This document shows, one piece after another, positions 1 through 6,362 of a DNA stretch of 22,772 bases (its first letter is position 1; each line of letters starts with the position of its first letter). Source of the DNA: an uncultured Clostridia bacterium. Lineage in GTDB: Bacteria > Bacillota > Clostridia > TANB77 > CAG-508. Where the stretch lies: assembly GCA_947599995.1 (NCBI GenBank), contig CANQFW010000015.1, positions 1-22,772 on the forward strand, given 5' to 3'. The translations under genes and the position numbers were made by a program. The notes below the pieces were generated by a model that did not search any database, was not told the DNA's origin, and worked only from the letters and a program-made list of their open reading frames with translations.

Positions 1-116
1 CAATTTATTTTTTTGTGTTAAAAAGGTAGTAATTTCTGTTAAATTATGATATATTAAAAATATATTTATTTTTATAGATGAAAAGAAATATAGTATAAAA
101 TAAAGAGGGGCATAAA

Positions 117-227
117 ATGATAAATGTAACAAAAAATAAAGTAATAAAGGCTTTAGAATATTTAGGAGAATATCCAAAATCATCATTAAAAAAAGATGAA
201 TTAATAAAATTATTAGAAGATTTATAA
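117..227 (+). CDS. Small 36-aa protein of unknown function
   Basis: An ATG at 117 follows a good ribosome site (AGAGGGG, about 5 bases upstream) and opens a 36-codon frame ending in TAA at 227. The product is charged and Lys/Glu-rich, with a likely short helical hairpin (a Lys-Asp-Glu-Leu run near the C-terminus) and no membrane segment. I recognise no family. It lies 15 bases before the DUF3800 gene, so the two are probably co-transcribed as accessory cargo of the mobile element to the right. The coding call rests on the ribosome site, the spacing and the codon use, which matches the neighbours. Confidence 0.5.
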   Translation: MINVTKNKVIKALEYLGEYPKSSLKKDELIKLLEDL

Positions 228-242
228 ATGGAGTGATACACA

Positions 243-921
243 ATGAAAATATATGTATACTTAGATGAAAGTCGGATCAATTCATAAAAATAGTAAAACA
301 AGATATTTTGCAGTAGGTGGATACTTTTGCTATGATGAAGATAAGATGAAAATAAAAGCTATATATAAAAGAGAAAACCTTAAACTAAAAAAAGAAAAAA
401 ATTTGAGATTAGAATCAGAAATAAAATCATATGATATGACTGAAGATGAAAAAATAAAAATTTTTAATAAAATTCAAGATATTGAAAGTTTTCATGGTTG
501 CGTCAAAGTATTTGATAAAAAATACATGAAAAAAGAAATAATTGATTCTAATATATTTTTCAATTATGCAGTAAAAGTTTTAATTCAAGATTGCATATTG
601 CCAGAATTAAACTTACAAGAAAATAATGAGCCAATAGATTTTATTATTAGTATAGATAATAGAAACATAAGAGTTGGTGAATTAAACAATTTGGAAACAT
701 ACTTGAAAACAGAGTTTTGTATTTATGATGATGATTTTAAAATTACTTATTATGATTCTAAAACAAATTATGGAATACAATTAGCCGATTTAACAGTTAA
801 TACTTTTTATAATTCATATAAAGATATAAGTATAGTTAAGAATTTAGTAAAAGAATTAAAACAGAAAAATTTCAGAGTAAGTTTATTTCCAAGAAATGGT
901 AGGAATAAAAAATTAATTTAA
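243..921 (+). CDS. DUF3800 family protein, frame interrupted by one extra C at 273
   Basis: Frame 0 starts at ATG 243 and reads MKIYVYLDES, the typical first strand and Asp-Glu-Ser motif of DUF3800 proteins. It then meets CGG at 273-275 and would stop at a TAA soon after. Skipping C273 gives GGA and continues without a break to 921, for a total of 225 aa. The C-terminal part keeps the family's other acidic patches (Ile-Asp-Asn-Arg near the middle and GIQLADLTVN in the last third), as expected for an RNase H-like fold. The family occurs on phages and integrative elements; its biochemical role is not settled. A frame starting at ATG 265 also exists but would lose the first strand and the acidic residues and has no ribosome site, so I prefer 243 with a +1 shift. 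It could instead be a recent pseudogene. Confidence 0.75.
273..276 (+). other. Putative +1 recoding site CGG-A in the DUF3800 gene
   Basis: In frame 0 the codons are GAA AGT CGG. Dropping C273 gives GAA AGT GGA, i.e. Asp-Glu-Ser-Gly, the expected DUF3800 motif. This is one of five identical situations in the window. Confidence 0.6.
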
Positions 922-945
922 TTCATAAAATATTAATGAAAATAT

Positions 946-974
946 TTGACATACAAGTTTTTGTATGGTAAAAT
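946..974 (+). promoter_or_regulatory. Strong sigma-A promoter with a palindromic operator in its spacer
   Basis: The -35 box TTGACA (946-951) and -10 box TAAAAT (969-974) are separated by exactly 17 bases. A perfect inverted repeat CATACAA-GTTT-TTGTATG (950-967) overlaps the end of the -35 box and fills the spacer, the position expected for a repressor operator. The promoter points towards the possible small RNA and the recombinase. The repressor is not in the window. The palindrome does not match the usual LexA box. Confidence 0.75.
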
Positions 975-980
975 ATTTAT

Positions 981-1047
981 AGTAAGACCTAGGTAAGGTA
1001 GCTAAAGGCTAAGCGTATGTTAAGTACGTTGCCACCTAGGCATTTTT
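981..1047 (+). ncRNA. Candidate structured small RNA or leader of the mobile element
   Basis: Just downstream of the promoter, CCTAGGT (988-994) pairs with ACCTAGG (1034-1040). The stem continues, after a two-base bulge, through GGTAGC (997-1002) with GTTGCC (1028-1033), using G-T wobbles. A smaller inner hairpin is possible around 1013-1028. The outer stem is followed by CATTTTT, which could end transcription. There is no good ORF here. The structure suggests a small RNA of about 65 nt or a 5' leader. I do not recognise a known RNA family. Confidence 0.45.
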
Positions 1048-1074
1048 ATATATAAGATTAAATAATCATTTTGC

Positions 1075-1116
1075 AAAATAGCTAAAGAATAGTATAATTC
1101 TTTAGTTATTTTTTTT
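1075..1116 (+). terminator. Rho-independent terminator upstream of the recombinase operon
   Basis: AAAATAGCTAAAGAAT (1075-1090) pairs over its full length, with one G-T pair, with 1097-1112 around a 6-base loop, and runs into a tract of T to 1116. It lies between the promoter at 946 and the 40-aa ORF, so transcripts from that promoter would stop here unless read through. Confidence 0.7.
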
Positions 1117-1119
1117 AGA

Positions 1120-1155
1120 CTTGCTTCATAGTATTAAATAAAAAATGGAGGCAAG
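1120..1155 (+). promoter_or_regulatory. Possible hairpin hiding the ribosome site of the 40-aa ORF
   Basis: CTTGCTTC (1120-1127) can pair with GAGGCAAG (1148-1155), eight pairs including one G-T, around a 20-base loop. The second arm contains most of the ribosome site GGAGG (1147-1151) of the ORF at 1159. This would reduce translation of that ORF and, through coupling, of the recombinase. It is a structural inference only. Confidence 0.35.
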
Positions 1156-1158
1156 CAT

Positions 1159-1281
1159 ATGTATAATCAAAATAACAAAATAGAAATTACTTATGGAAGT
1201 AATAGTTTAAAAGAAATTTGTAATGACATATTAAAAGAGGAATTTTTTAAACTATTAGACAAAGAAAAGGGAAAGGGGTAA
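1159..1281 (+). CDS. Small 40-aa protein translated just ahead of the recombinase
   Basis: ATG 1159 follows GGAGG with 7 bases of spacing and opens a 40-codon frame ending in TAA at 1281, two bases before the recombinase ATG. The product begins MYNQNNKIEITYGS and is charged at its C-terminus (KLLDKEKGKG). The ribosome site of the recombinase (AAAGGGG) lies inside its last codons, so translation of the two is probably coupled. Short ORFs are common in this position before large serine recombinases of Firmicutes elements. A role as a recombination directionality factor or a simple leader peptide is possible; nothing in the sequence decides. Confidence 0.6.
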   Translation: MYNQNNKIEITYGSNSLKEICNDILKEEFFKLLDKEKGKG

Positions 1282-1283
1282 AA

Positions 1284-2879
1284 ATGATAAAACAATATAA
1301 AGTTGCAAAATATATGAGGTTATCAAGAGATGATGGAGATGACCGAGAAAGTGAAAGTATAGAGAATCAAAGAGATATTATTGATAATTATATTAATGAA
1401 CATGATGATTTAAAAGAAATAAAAGAATACGCAGATGATGGGTTTACTGGAACAAATTTTAATAGACCTGGTTTTAGGAAAATGTTACAAGATATTGAAG
1501 AAGGAAAAATAGATTGTATAATAACAAAAGATTTATCAAGATTTGGACGAGACCATATAGATACAGGATATTATTTAGAAAGATATTTTCCATCAAATTC
1601 TATAAGATATATTGCAATTGGAGATAATGTGGATACCTTAAGGCCAGATGGACTTCAATTTTTAACATTTAAACTAAGTTTCAATGATTATTATGCACAA
1701 GACATCTCAAATAAAATAAAAAGTGTGAAATTTAGAAAAATAGAAAAAGGGGAATTTCAAGGAGGCATAGCACCATATGGTTATAAAAAAGATAAAAAGA
1801 TAAAAAATCATCTAATAATAGACGAGTATGCATCAGAAATTATAAAAGAAATATTTGATATGTATGTAAATAAAGGAATGTCACCACAAAAGATAGCAGA
1901 TGAATTAAATAAGAAAGAAATATTAGCACCAGCTGTATATTTAAAAATACCAACTTTTATGAAAAGAGAAAGTAGTAATTCAAATGGAAAATATTTGTGG
2001 CATAGAACTCAGATAGGAAAAATATTAAAAAATGAAGTATATATTGGAAATGTAGTAGGTAGAAAATTTCAAAAAGTAAGTCATAAAATTGCAAAAGTAA
2101 GAAACACTAATCCAGAAGAATATATTATAGTAAAAAATATGCATGAACCAATTATAGACATAGATATGTGGAATAGGGCACAAGAAAAGATAAGAAATAA
2201 GCATACTGTTAGAACAAGAAAATTTAATCATCCACTTAAAGGACTAATATTTTGCAAGGAATGTGGTGGAATAGCGACATTAAGAACGAGAACAGAACAA
2301 AGGAAGTCTGGTAAAGAATGGAGAATTGATTATTTTATATGTTCTAATAAAAATAGTAATAGAGGAGATTGTGATAATAAACAAATACGAGCAGATTTTA
2401 TTGAGGAACAGATTAAAAAGGAATTAAAAAAAGAAATAAAAAAAATTACATATTCAAAGGAAGAAATAAAAAATATTTTTATAAAATCTAAAATAAAAGC
2501 AAAAGAAGAATTGAGTAGGCTAGAAATAAAGTTAAAAACAAGTATGAAAGAATTAGAATTACTTAATAACATGCTAGAAGAAATATATCAAGATAAAGTA
2601 AATAAAATAATTAGACAGGAAGATTTTGAAAAATTTTATTCTAAAAAAATCGAAGAGAAAACAAGAATTTTAAGTGAAATAAAGACTCTTGAATATGAAA
2701 TAAAAAAACAAAAAGAAGAGTTAGAAAAAGTGGATATGAATATAATTCTAAAGCAGACAAAAGAAGTATTAAGCCTAAAAAATGTAACAAAAGAAATGTA
2801 CGAAAAACTTATAGAAAAAATAGAATTTGATAGTGATAAAAATATATTTATAAAATTTAAATTTGAAAAATACATATAG
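1284..2879 (+). CDS. Large serine recombinase (integrase of a mobile element)
   Basis: This 531-aa protein has the full architecture of a large serine recombinase. The N-terminal resolvase domain (about 1-150) carries the nucleophile Ser14 in YMRLSRDD and the motif DLSRFGRDHIDTG. The recombinase domain (about 155-300) includes KIADELNKK. A zinc ribbon has Cys324, Cys327, Cys353 and Cys363. A long Lys/Glu-rich coiled coil (about 385-495) precedes the C-terminus. Such enzymes cut both strands at attP and attB through a phosphoserine link and integrate or excise the element; excision usually needs a small accessory factor. The start is ATG 1284 with AAAGGGG upstream. The gene lies at the element end, with a truncated pdaA immediately downstream, which fits integration into that gene. 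All family motifs are present, so it is probably active. Confidence 0.93.
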   Translation: MIKQYKVAKYMRLSRDDGDDRESESIENQRDIIDNYINEHDDLKEIKEYADDGFTGTNFNRPGFRKMLQDIEEGKIDCIITKDLSRFGRDHIDTGYYLERYFPSNSIRYIAIGDNVDTLRPDGLQFLTFKLSFNDYYAQDISNKIKSVKFRKIEKGEFQGGIAPYGYKKDKKIKNHLIIDEYASEIIKEIFDMYVNKGMSPQKIADELNKKEILAPAVYLKIPTFMKRESSNSNGKYLWHRTQIGKILKNEVYIGNVVGRKFQKVSHKIAKVRNTNPEEYIIVKNMHEPIIDIDMWNRAQEKIRNKHTVRTRKFNHPLKGLIFCKECGGIATLRTRTEQRKSGKEWRIDYFICSNKNSNRGDCDNKQIRADFIEEQIKKELKKEIKKITYSKEEIKNIFIKSKIKAKEELSRLEIKLKTSMKELELLNNMLEEIYQDKVNKIIRQEDFEKFYSKKIEEKTRILSEIKTLEYEIKKQKEELEKVDMNIILKQTKEVLSLKNVTKEMYEKLIEKIEFDSDKNIFIKFKFEKYI

Positions 2880-2900
2880 CAAAAGCTAAAACTTTAAATT

Positions 2901-2930
2901 CAGTATTAGCTTAAAATTTAACTAATACTG
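2901..2930 (+). other. Candidate attachment-site dyad at the element/chromosome junction
   Basis: CAGTATTAG (2901-2909) and CTAATACTG (2922-2930) are perfect inverted repeats. The 12-base centre contains a further TTAAA-A-TTTAA symmetry (2911-2921), so almost the whole 30 bp is palindromic. A second, overlapping 7-bp repeat pair (AAGCTAA 2883-2889, TTAGCTT 2906-2912) sits to its left. Serine integrase att sites are typically short imperfect dyads next to the integrase gene, and the truncated host gene begins here. No T tract follows, so a terminator is less likely. The exact crossover is not visible without the empty site. Confidence 0.4.
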
Positions 2931-3340
2931 GACTTAAGGAATATGAAATACATACTGTTAACCACAAAAGTATGCCAGATTTGTCTGACGATGAAATGAA
3001 AAAAGAAATTATGCAATTAAATCAATCTTTATATGAAAAATTTGGAGTTGAAATGAAATATTTAAGGCCACCAAAAGGTGAGTTTAGCGAAAGGTCTCTT
3101 AGCATAACAGAATCTTTAGGATTCAAAACTGTAATGTGGAGTTTTGCATATGTAGATTGGAACGAAGATAGTCAACCTTCAGGTAGCGAAGCTATGAATA
3201 AAATAACATCAAATTTACATAATGGAGAAATAATGCTTTTACATGCTACTTCAAAAACAAATGCAGAAATAATGACTCAAATGATTCAAGAAATACGTAA
3301 TCAAGGTTATGAAATAAAAAGTTTAGATGAATTTATATAG
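2913..3340 (+). pseudogene. pdaA: 5'-truncated delta-lactam polysaccharide deacetylase (pdaA-like)
   Basis: The frame in phase with ATG 2972 is open from 2915 and ends with TAG at 3340. It encodes only the C-terminal half of a carbohydrate esterase 4 enzyme of the PdaA type, which deacetylates N-acetylmuramic acid during cortex muramic-lactam formation. Present are the zinc-binding HTVNH motif (just before 2972), LRPPKGEFSERS, an aromatic core segment (VMWSFAYVDWNE) and the late LLHA motif. The N-terminal half, with the TFDDGP catalytic Asp motif, is missing, and an in-frame stop lies at 2912-2914. The usual Gly-Asn before HTVNH is also absent. ATG 2972 has no ribosome site, so the fragment is probably not made. 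The missing half is not elsewhere in the window, consistent with the gene being split by the element. Confidence 0.82.
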
Positions 3341-3367
3341 ATTTTTAAGACAATTCCCAAATTAAAG

Positions 3368-3396
3368 TTGCAATATATGCTAAATTGTGTTATATT
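3368..3396 (+). promoter_or_regulatory. Promoter of the rpiB-tagO operon
   Basis: TTGCAA (3368-3373) and TATATT (3391-3396) are separated by 17 bases. The ribosome site AAGGAGG follows at 3407-3413 before the ATG at 3420. Confidence 0.6.
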
Positions 3397-3419
3397 AAAA
3401 AAAACTAAGGAGGTATTAT

Positions 3420-3866
3420 ATGGTAGCTTTAGGAAATGATCATGGGGGATTTAAATTAAAAGAAGATATAAAGAAATACTTAGACGAAGTTGGAATAGTA
3501 TATAACGATTTTGGATCATATAATGAAGAAAGAACAGACTATCCTATATATGCTCAAAAAGTAGCTGAGTCAGTATCAAAAAAAGAATGCGAATGGGGAA
3601 TATTAATTTGCAGATCTGGCCATGGAATGACAATAGTAGCAAATAAGTTTAAAGGAATCAGAGCTGCAAATGTAAAAAACGAAGAAGAAACAAAAAGAGC
3701 TAAAGCAGATGATAATGTGAATATTATTACTTTAAGTGGAGATAATATGGACATAAATGAGGCAGTGAGAATAATTAGAGCTTGGATTGCAACTGAATTC
3801 AAAGATGGAAGATATGCTGAAAGAATAAAAATGATACAAAATATAGAAAAAGAAAATATGAAATAA
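3420..3866 (+). CDS. rpiB: RpiB/LacA/LacB-family sugar-phosphate isomerase with unusual active site
   Basis: This 148-aa protein has the length and fold signature of RpiB (ribose-5-phosphate isomerase B, pentose phosphate pathway) and the LacA/LacB subunits. The N-terminal ALGNDHGGFKLK phosphate/sugar loop, EWGILIC with the catalytic-type Cys64, and ANKFKGIRAA are conserved. Two motifs differ: the usual Gly-Thr-Gly after the Cys is Arg65-Ser66-Gly67-His68, and the usual HN-x-AN segment, whose His takes part in ring opening, reads DDNVN with Asp98 in place of the His. The enzyme may therefore act on a different sugar phosphate, or be less active. ATG 3420 has a strong AAGGAGG site. The gene is 13 bases before the tagO-like gene and shares its transcript; in Clostridia rpiB-like genes often lie near wall-precursor genes. 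Confidence 0.85.
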   Translation: MVALGNDHGGFKLKEDIKKYLDEVGIVYNDFGSYNEERTDYPIYAQKVAESVSKKECEWGILICRSGHGMTIVANKFKGIRAANVKNEEETKRAKADDNVNIITLSGDNMDINEAVRIIRAWIATEFKDGRYAERIKMIQNIEKENMK

Positions 3867-3879
3867 TTGGAGGTAGCAT

Positions 3880-5118
3880 ATGTGGGGAAACATTGCAATA
3901 GCTTTCATATTAGCCTTTATTGTAGCACTTATAGCTACTCCATATTCAATAAAGATAGCTAATAAAATTGGAGCAGTAGATGTACCAAAAGATGACAGAA
4001 GAATGAGAAAGAAGTCAATGCCAAAGCTTGGGGGAATAGCTGTAATAGCAGGATTTTTGATATCAATTATTTATTTATTATGTGTGATGAGTATAGAAGG
4101 AAGCATTAACTTATTTGGGGAAGAACAATATTTTAGTAAAATAATTGGAATATTTATAGGAATAGTAATTATTACAATAACTGGAATTATAGATGATGTA
4201 AAAACATTAAAGCCATATCAAAAATTAATTGGTCAACTTTTAGCTGCAATCATTGTAGTATGTTTTGGAGTTAAAATTGATCAAATAGATATAGTAGCTT
4301 TATCAGGCTTTGGATTAAGTAGTGATGTATCTGCTGTAATTACAGTGATATGGATTGTGGGAATAACAAATGCTATAAATTTAATAGATGGATTAGATGG
4401 GCTATCTTCTGGTATTGCACTTATATCATGTATTTCTTTACTTATAATTTTTGCACTAAATAATTCACCAGTGTTTGCAATTTTAATTGTGACATCATTA
4501 ATAGGGGCATTAGCAGGTTTTTTACCTTTTAATTTTTCACCAGCTAAAACTTTTATTGGAGATACAGGTTCTAATTTTTTGGGGTATATATTATCAATAG
4601 TTTCAATTTTAGGTTTTGCTAAAACTTACACTGCAGTTGTAATAGCACTTCCAATATTAGTATTAGCACTTCCTATACTAGATGTAGCATGTGCTATTGT
4701 TAGAAGAGTTGCAAAAGGAAGGTCTCTTAAAGCTATTTTTAAAGCAGATAAAGGACATCTTCATCATAAACTAGTTCAAAAAGGGTTTTCTCAAAAACAA
4801 GCAGTTTTAATTTTGTATGCAATAAGTGCAGCGTTTGGTATGTTTGCGATAATACTATTTGATAGTGGAATATGGAAGGCCTTATCTTTCTTACTTATGG
4901 TAATTGCAGCATTAGCACTAGGATATAGGAATCTTGAAGTGAAAAAAGAGGATGTAAATGCAAAATATGTATGTGGTGTGTGCAAGTATATATATAATCC
5001 AAAAACAGGGAATGAAAGAGCAGGAATTAAAGCAGGGACAACATTTAAAGAATTACCACAAAATTGGGTTTGTCCAGTTTGTGGGGAATCAAAAGATGTA
5101 TTTGAGATAGATGAATAA
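3880..5118 (+). CDS. tagO: TagO/WecA-type undecaprenyl-phosphate GlcNAc-1-phosphate transferase fused to a rubredoxin domain
   Basis: The protein has 412 aa. Residues 1-345 form a polytopic MraY/WecA-family transferase, which moves a HexNAc-1-phosphate from UDP-sugar to undecaprenyl phosphate, the first step of teichoic acid or other wall glycopolymer synthesis. Catalytic motifs are Asp105-Asp106 (DDVKTLKPYQK), NLIDGLDGL (167-175), GDTGS (227-231) and HLHH (293-296). About ten membrane helices are seen, and the size of this part matches the family. After a short linker, residues 362-410 are a complete rubredoxin: Cys365-x2-Cys368 and Cys398-P-V-Cys401-Gly, with the typical LP-x-x-WVCPVCG sequence. 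The frame is continuous, so this is a real fusion and not a merged call. A mononuclear iron centre on an isoprenoid-phosphate transferase suggests redox or iron control of wall synthesis, but that is inference. GGAGG precedes ATG 3880. Confidence 0.9.
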   Translation: MWGNIAIAFILAFIVALIATPYSIKIANKIGAVDVPKDDRRMRKKSMPKLGGIAVIAGFLISIIYLLCVMSIEGSINLFGEEQYFSKIIGIFIGIVIITITGIIDDVKTLKPYQKLIGQLLAAIIVVCFGVKIDQIDIVALSGFGLSSDVSAVITVIWIVGITNAINLIDGLDGLSSGIALISCISLLIIFALNNSPVFAILIVTSLIGALAGFLPFNFSPAKTFIGDTGSNFLGYILSIVSILGFAKTYTAVVIALPILVLALPILDVACAIVRRVAKGRSLKAIFKADKGHLHHKLVQKGFSQKQAVLILYAISAAFGMFAIILFDSGIWKALSFLLMVIAALALGYRNLEVKKEDVNAKYVCGVCKYIYNPKTGNERAGIKAGTTFKELPQNWVCPVCGESKDVFEIDE

Positions 5119-5167
5119 AAAGTTAAAAAAGGGTTACACTACTAAAAAATAAAAAGTAGGGTAAACG

Positions 5168-5509
5168 ATGGTAAAGAAGATAATTATAGGAATAGTAGCT
5201 GGGATAATATCAGGACTTTTCTCTACAGGAGGAGGAATGATATTGGTTCCCAGCTTTATTTATATTTTGAAAATGGACGAAGTAAAATCAAGAGCGACAT
5301 CTATTACATGCATTTTGCCAATGGTTATAGCTACCAGTTTTTTCTATGCAAGAAACCAATATTTAAATTTTAAAGTTGGAATTTATGCGGCTATTGGTGG
5401 AATTATAGGGGGATATATTGGTTCGAAATTTTTGAATAAAATACCAGATTATATTTTAAAAATTACATTTGCTATATTCCTTTTGTATATTGGAATTAAA
5501 ATGCTGTAG
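5168..5509 (+). CDS. Half-size TauE/SafE-type membrane transporter (first half)
   Basis: This 113-aa, mostly hydrophobic protein has about four membrane helices. The N-terminal glycine-rich signature GIISGLFSTGGGMILVPS is typical of one repeat of the TauE/SafE family, which moves sulfite, sulfonates or other organic anions across the inner membrane. Full-size members have about 250 aa built of two such repeats; this covers only the first and ends naturally. The second repeat is encoded by the next gene, so the two probably assemble as a heterodimer. It starts at ATG 5168 with a weak AGGG site, 49 bases after the tagO-rubredoxin gene. The substrate is unknown. Confidence 0.8.
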   Translation: MVKKIIIGIVAGIISGLFSTGGGMILVPSFIYILKMDEVKSRATSITCILPMVIATSFFYARNQYLNFKVGIYAAIGGIIGGYIGSKFLNKIPDYILKITFAIFLLYIGIKML

Positions 5510-5563
5510 AAGTTATTAAATTTTTTTTAAAAGCAATAGATATTAATTCGAAAGTAATAACTT
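5510..5563 (+). repeat. Inverted repeat between the two TauE halves
   Basis: AAGTTATTA (5510-5518) and TAATAACTT (5555-5563) are perfect inverted repeats around 36 bases of AT-rich sequence and lie directly after the first TauE stop. It could be a weak terminator or mRNA stabiliser. There is no gene in 5510-5606. Confidence 0.35.
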
Positions 5564-5606
5564 TTAGGAAAAAATGGATTTAATAAATTTGAAAAAAGGG
5601 GGGAAT

Positions 5607-6013
5607 ATGTTAGAATTTAGACTAACATAAAGATGATTTGGAATTTATTTTTGGAATATTAGGTGGATTGGTAAGTAGTTTAGGCATGCGGAGGAGGAAC
5701 TGTTTTAATATATCTATTAACAGCATTTGCACATATAGAGCAACATACAGCGCAAGGAGCAAATTTGATATTTTTCATTCCGACTTCTATAACTGCTATA
5801 ATTGTTAATTGGAAAAATAAAAATATTGATTTGAAAACAGCTTTTATAGTAATAACTGCAGGCATTATTGGAGCGATTATAGGAGCTAAATTTTCGGTTA
5901 ATTTGGATGTTACAGAACTTAAAAGATATTTTGGATGTTTTTTGATTTTAGTGGCAGTTTTTGAAATATATAACTTAAAAAAAGAGTATATAAAACATAA
6001 AAATAAGAAATAA
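5607..6013 (+). CDS. Half-size TauE/SafE-type membrane transporter (second half), with frame interruptions
   Basis: From TTG 5638 onwards the sequence reads as a second TauE/SafE repeat (EFIFGILGGLVSSLGM). It meets CGG at 5689 and, if C5689 is skipped, continues GGGTVLIYLLTAFAH with about four membrane helices to a Lys-rich tail ending at 6013. The glycine-rich motif destroyed by a strict reading is the family signature. The start is unclear. ATG 5607 after an AAAGGGGGG ribosome site gives MLEFRLT and then TAA at 5628; skipping T5628 would join it to the TauE frame, giving 134 aa. TTG 5638 or a frame from ATG 5633 are alternatives. Either the gene uses recoding, or it carries two lesions and is decaying while its partner stays intact. 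Confidence 0.65.
5689..5692 (+). other. Putative +1 recoding site CGG-A in the second TauE half
   Basis: Frame codons are GGC ATG CGG. Dropping C5689 gives GGC ATG GGA GGA GGA, i.e. the family motif Gly-Met-Gly-Gly-Gly. The surrounding sequence shares nothing with the other four sites except CGG itself. Confidence 0.6.
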
Positions 6014-6038
6014 TAAATAAAAAAAATGGAGGTATATT

Positions 6039-6176
6039 ATGAAATTTGTTAAAGGCGTTATGGTAGGTACATTAATTTCTGCTGGAGTTGTAATGATGTG
6101 TAGCGATATGACTGGATGGAATACGAAAAAGATGATAAAAAAAGGCAAGAAATTTATGAAAAATGTTGGAATGTAG
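6039..6176 (+). CDS. Small 45-aa protein, one N-terminal hydrophobic helix and basic tail
   Basis: ATG 6039 follows TGGAGG with 7 bases of spacing. The 45-aa product starts MKFVKGVMVGTLISAGVVMM and ends in a basic helix (KKMIKKGKKFMKNVGM). It resembles the short YtxH-like proteins of Firmicutes: one membrane-inserted helix with a positive cytoplasmic tail. The function is unknown. A strong terminator follows at 6196, so it is the last gene of the rpiB-tagO-TauE unit. Confidence 0.7.
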   Translation: MKFVKGVMVGTLISAGVVMMCSDMTGWNTKKMIKKGKKFMKNVGM

Positions 6177-6195
6177 TTAAATGGCAGAGTAATCT

Positions 6196-6256
6196 AAAGG
6201 GTAGTAATAGTAAAAATTTATGTAACTAGAATAAATTTTTATTATTACTGCCTTTT
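6196..6256 (+). terminator. Long-stem terminator after the 45-aa gene
   Basis: AAAGG at 6196 starts an arm that pairs with the sequence ending CCTTT at 6255: about 25 pairs with one bulged G and two G-T wobbles that are stable only in the plus-strand RNA, a loop of about 9 bases, and T at the end. It closes the upstream operon. Confidence 0.75.
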
Positions 6257-6302
6257 AATATAGAACTTTACAATAAATATCAATCAGAATTACATAAAAT
6301 CA

Positions 6303-6331
6303 TTGAAAAAAATATCAATTTATGTTATTAT
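6303..6331 (+). promoter_or_regulatory. Promoter of the winged-helix gene
   Basis: TTGAAA (6303-6308) and TATTAT (6326-6331) are separated by 17 bases and lie upstream of AAGGAGG and ATG 6363. Confidence 0.6.
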
Positions 6332-6362
6332 ATAGATATATTAATTTTTAAGGAGGAAAGCT

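Noticed and set aside
981..1047. tRNA or riboswitch at this stem structure
   Set aside because: No cloverleaf, T-loop sequence or known riboswitch core could be found.
2882..2914. Reading the deacetylase frame further upstream to 2882
   Set aside because: A TAA stop at 2912-2914 interrupts it and the sequence before has no similarity to the family; it is probably element DNA.
2901..2930. The junction dyad as a terminator of the recombinase gene
   Set aside because: No T tract follows the second arm, and the position at the edge of a truncated host gene fits an attachment site better. Not fully excluded.
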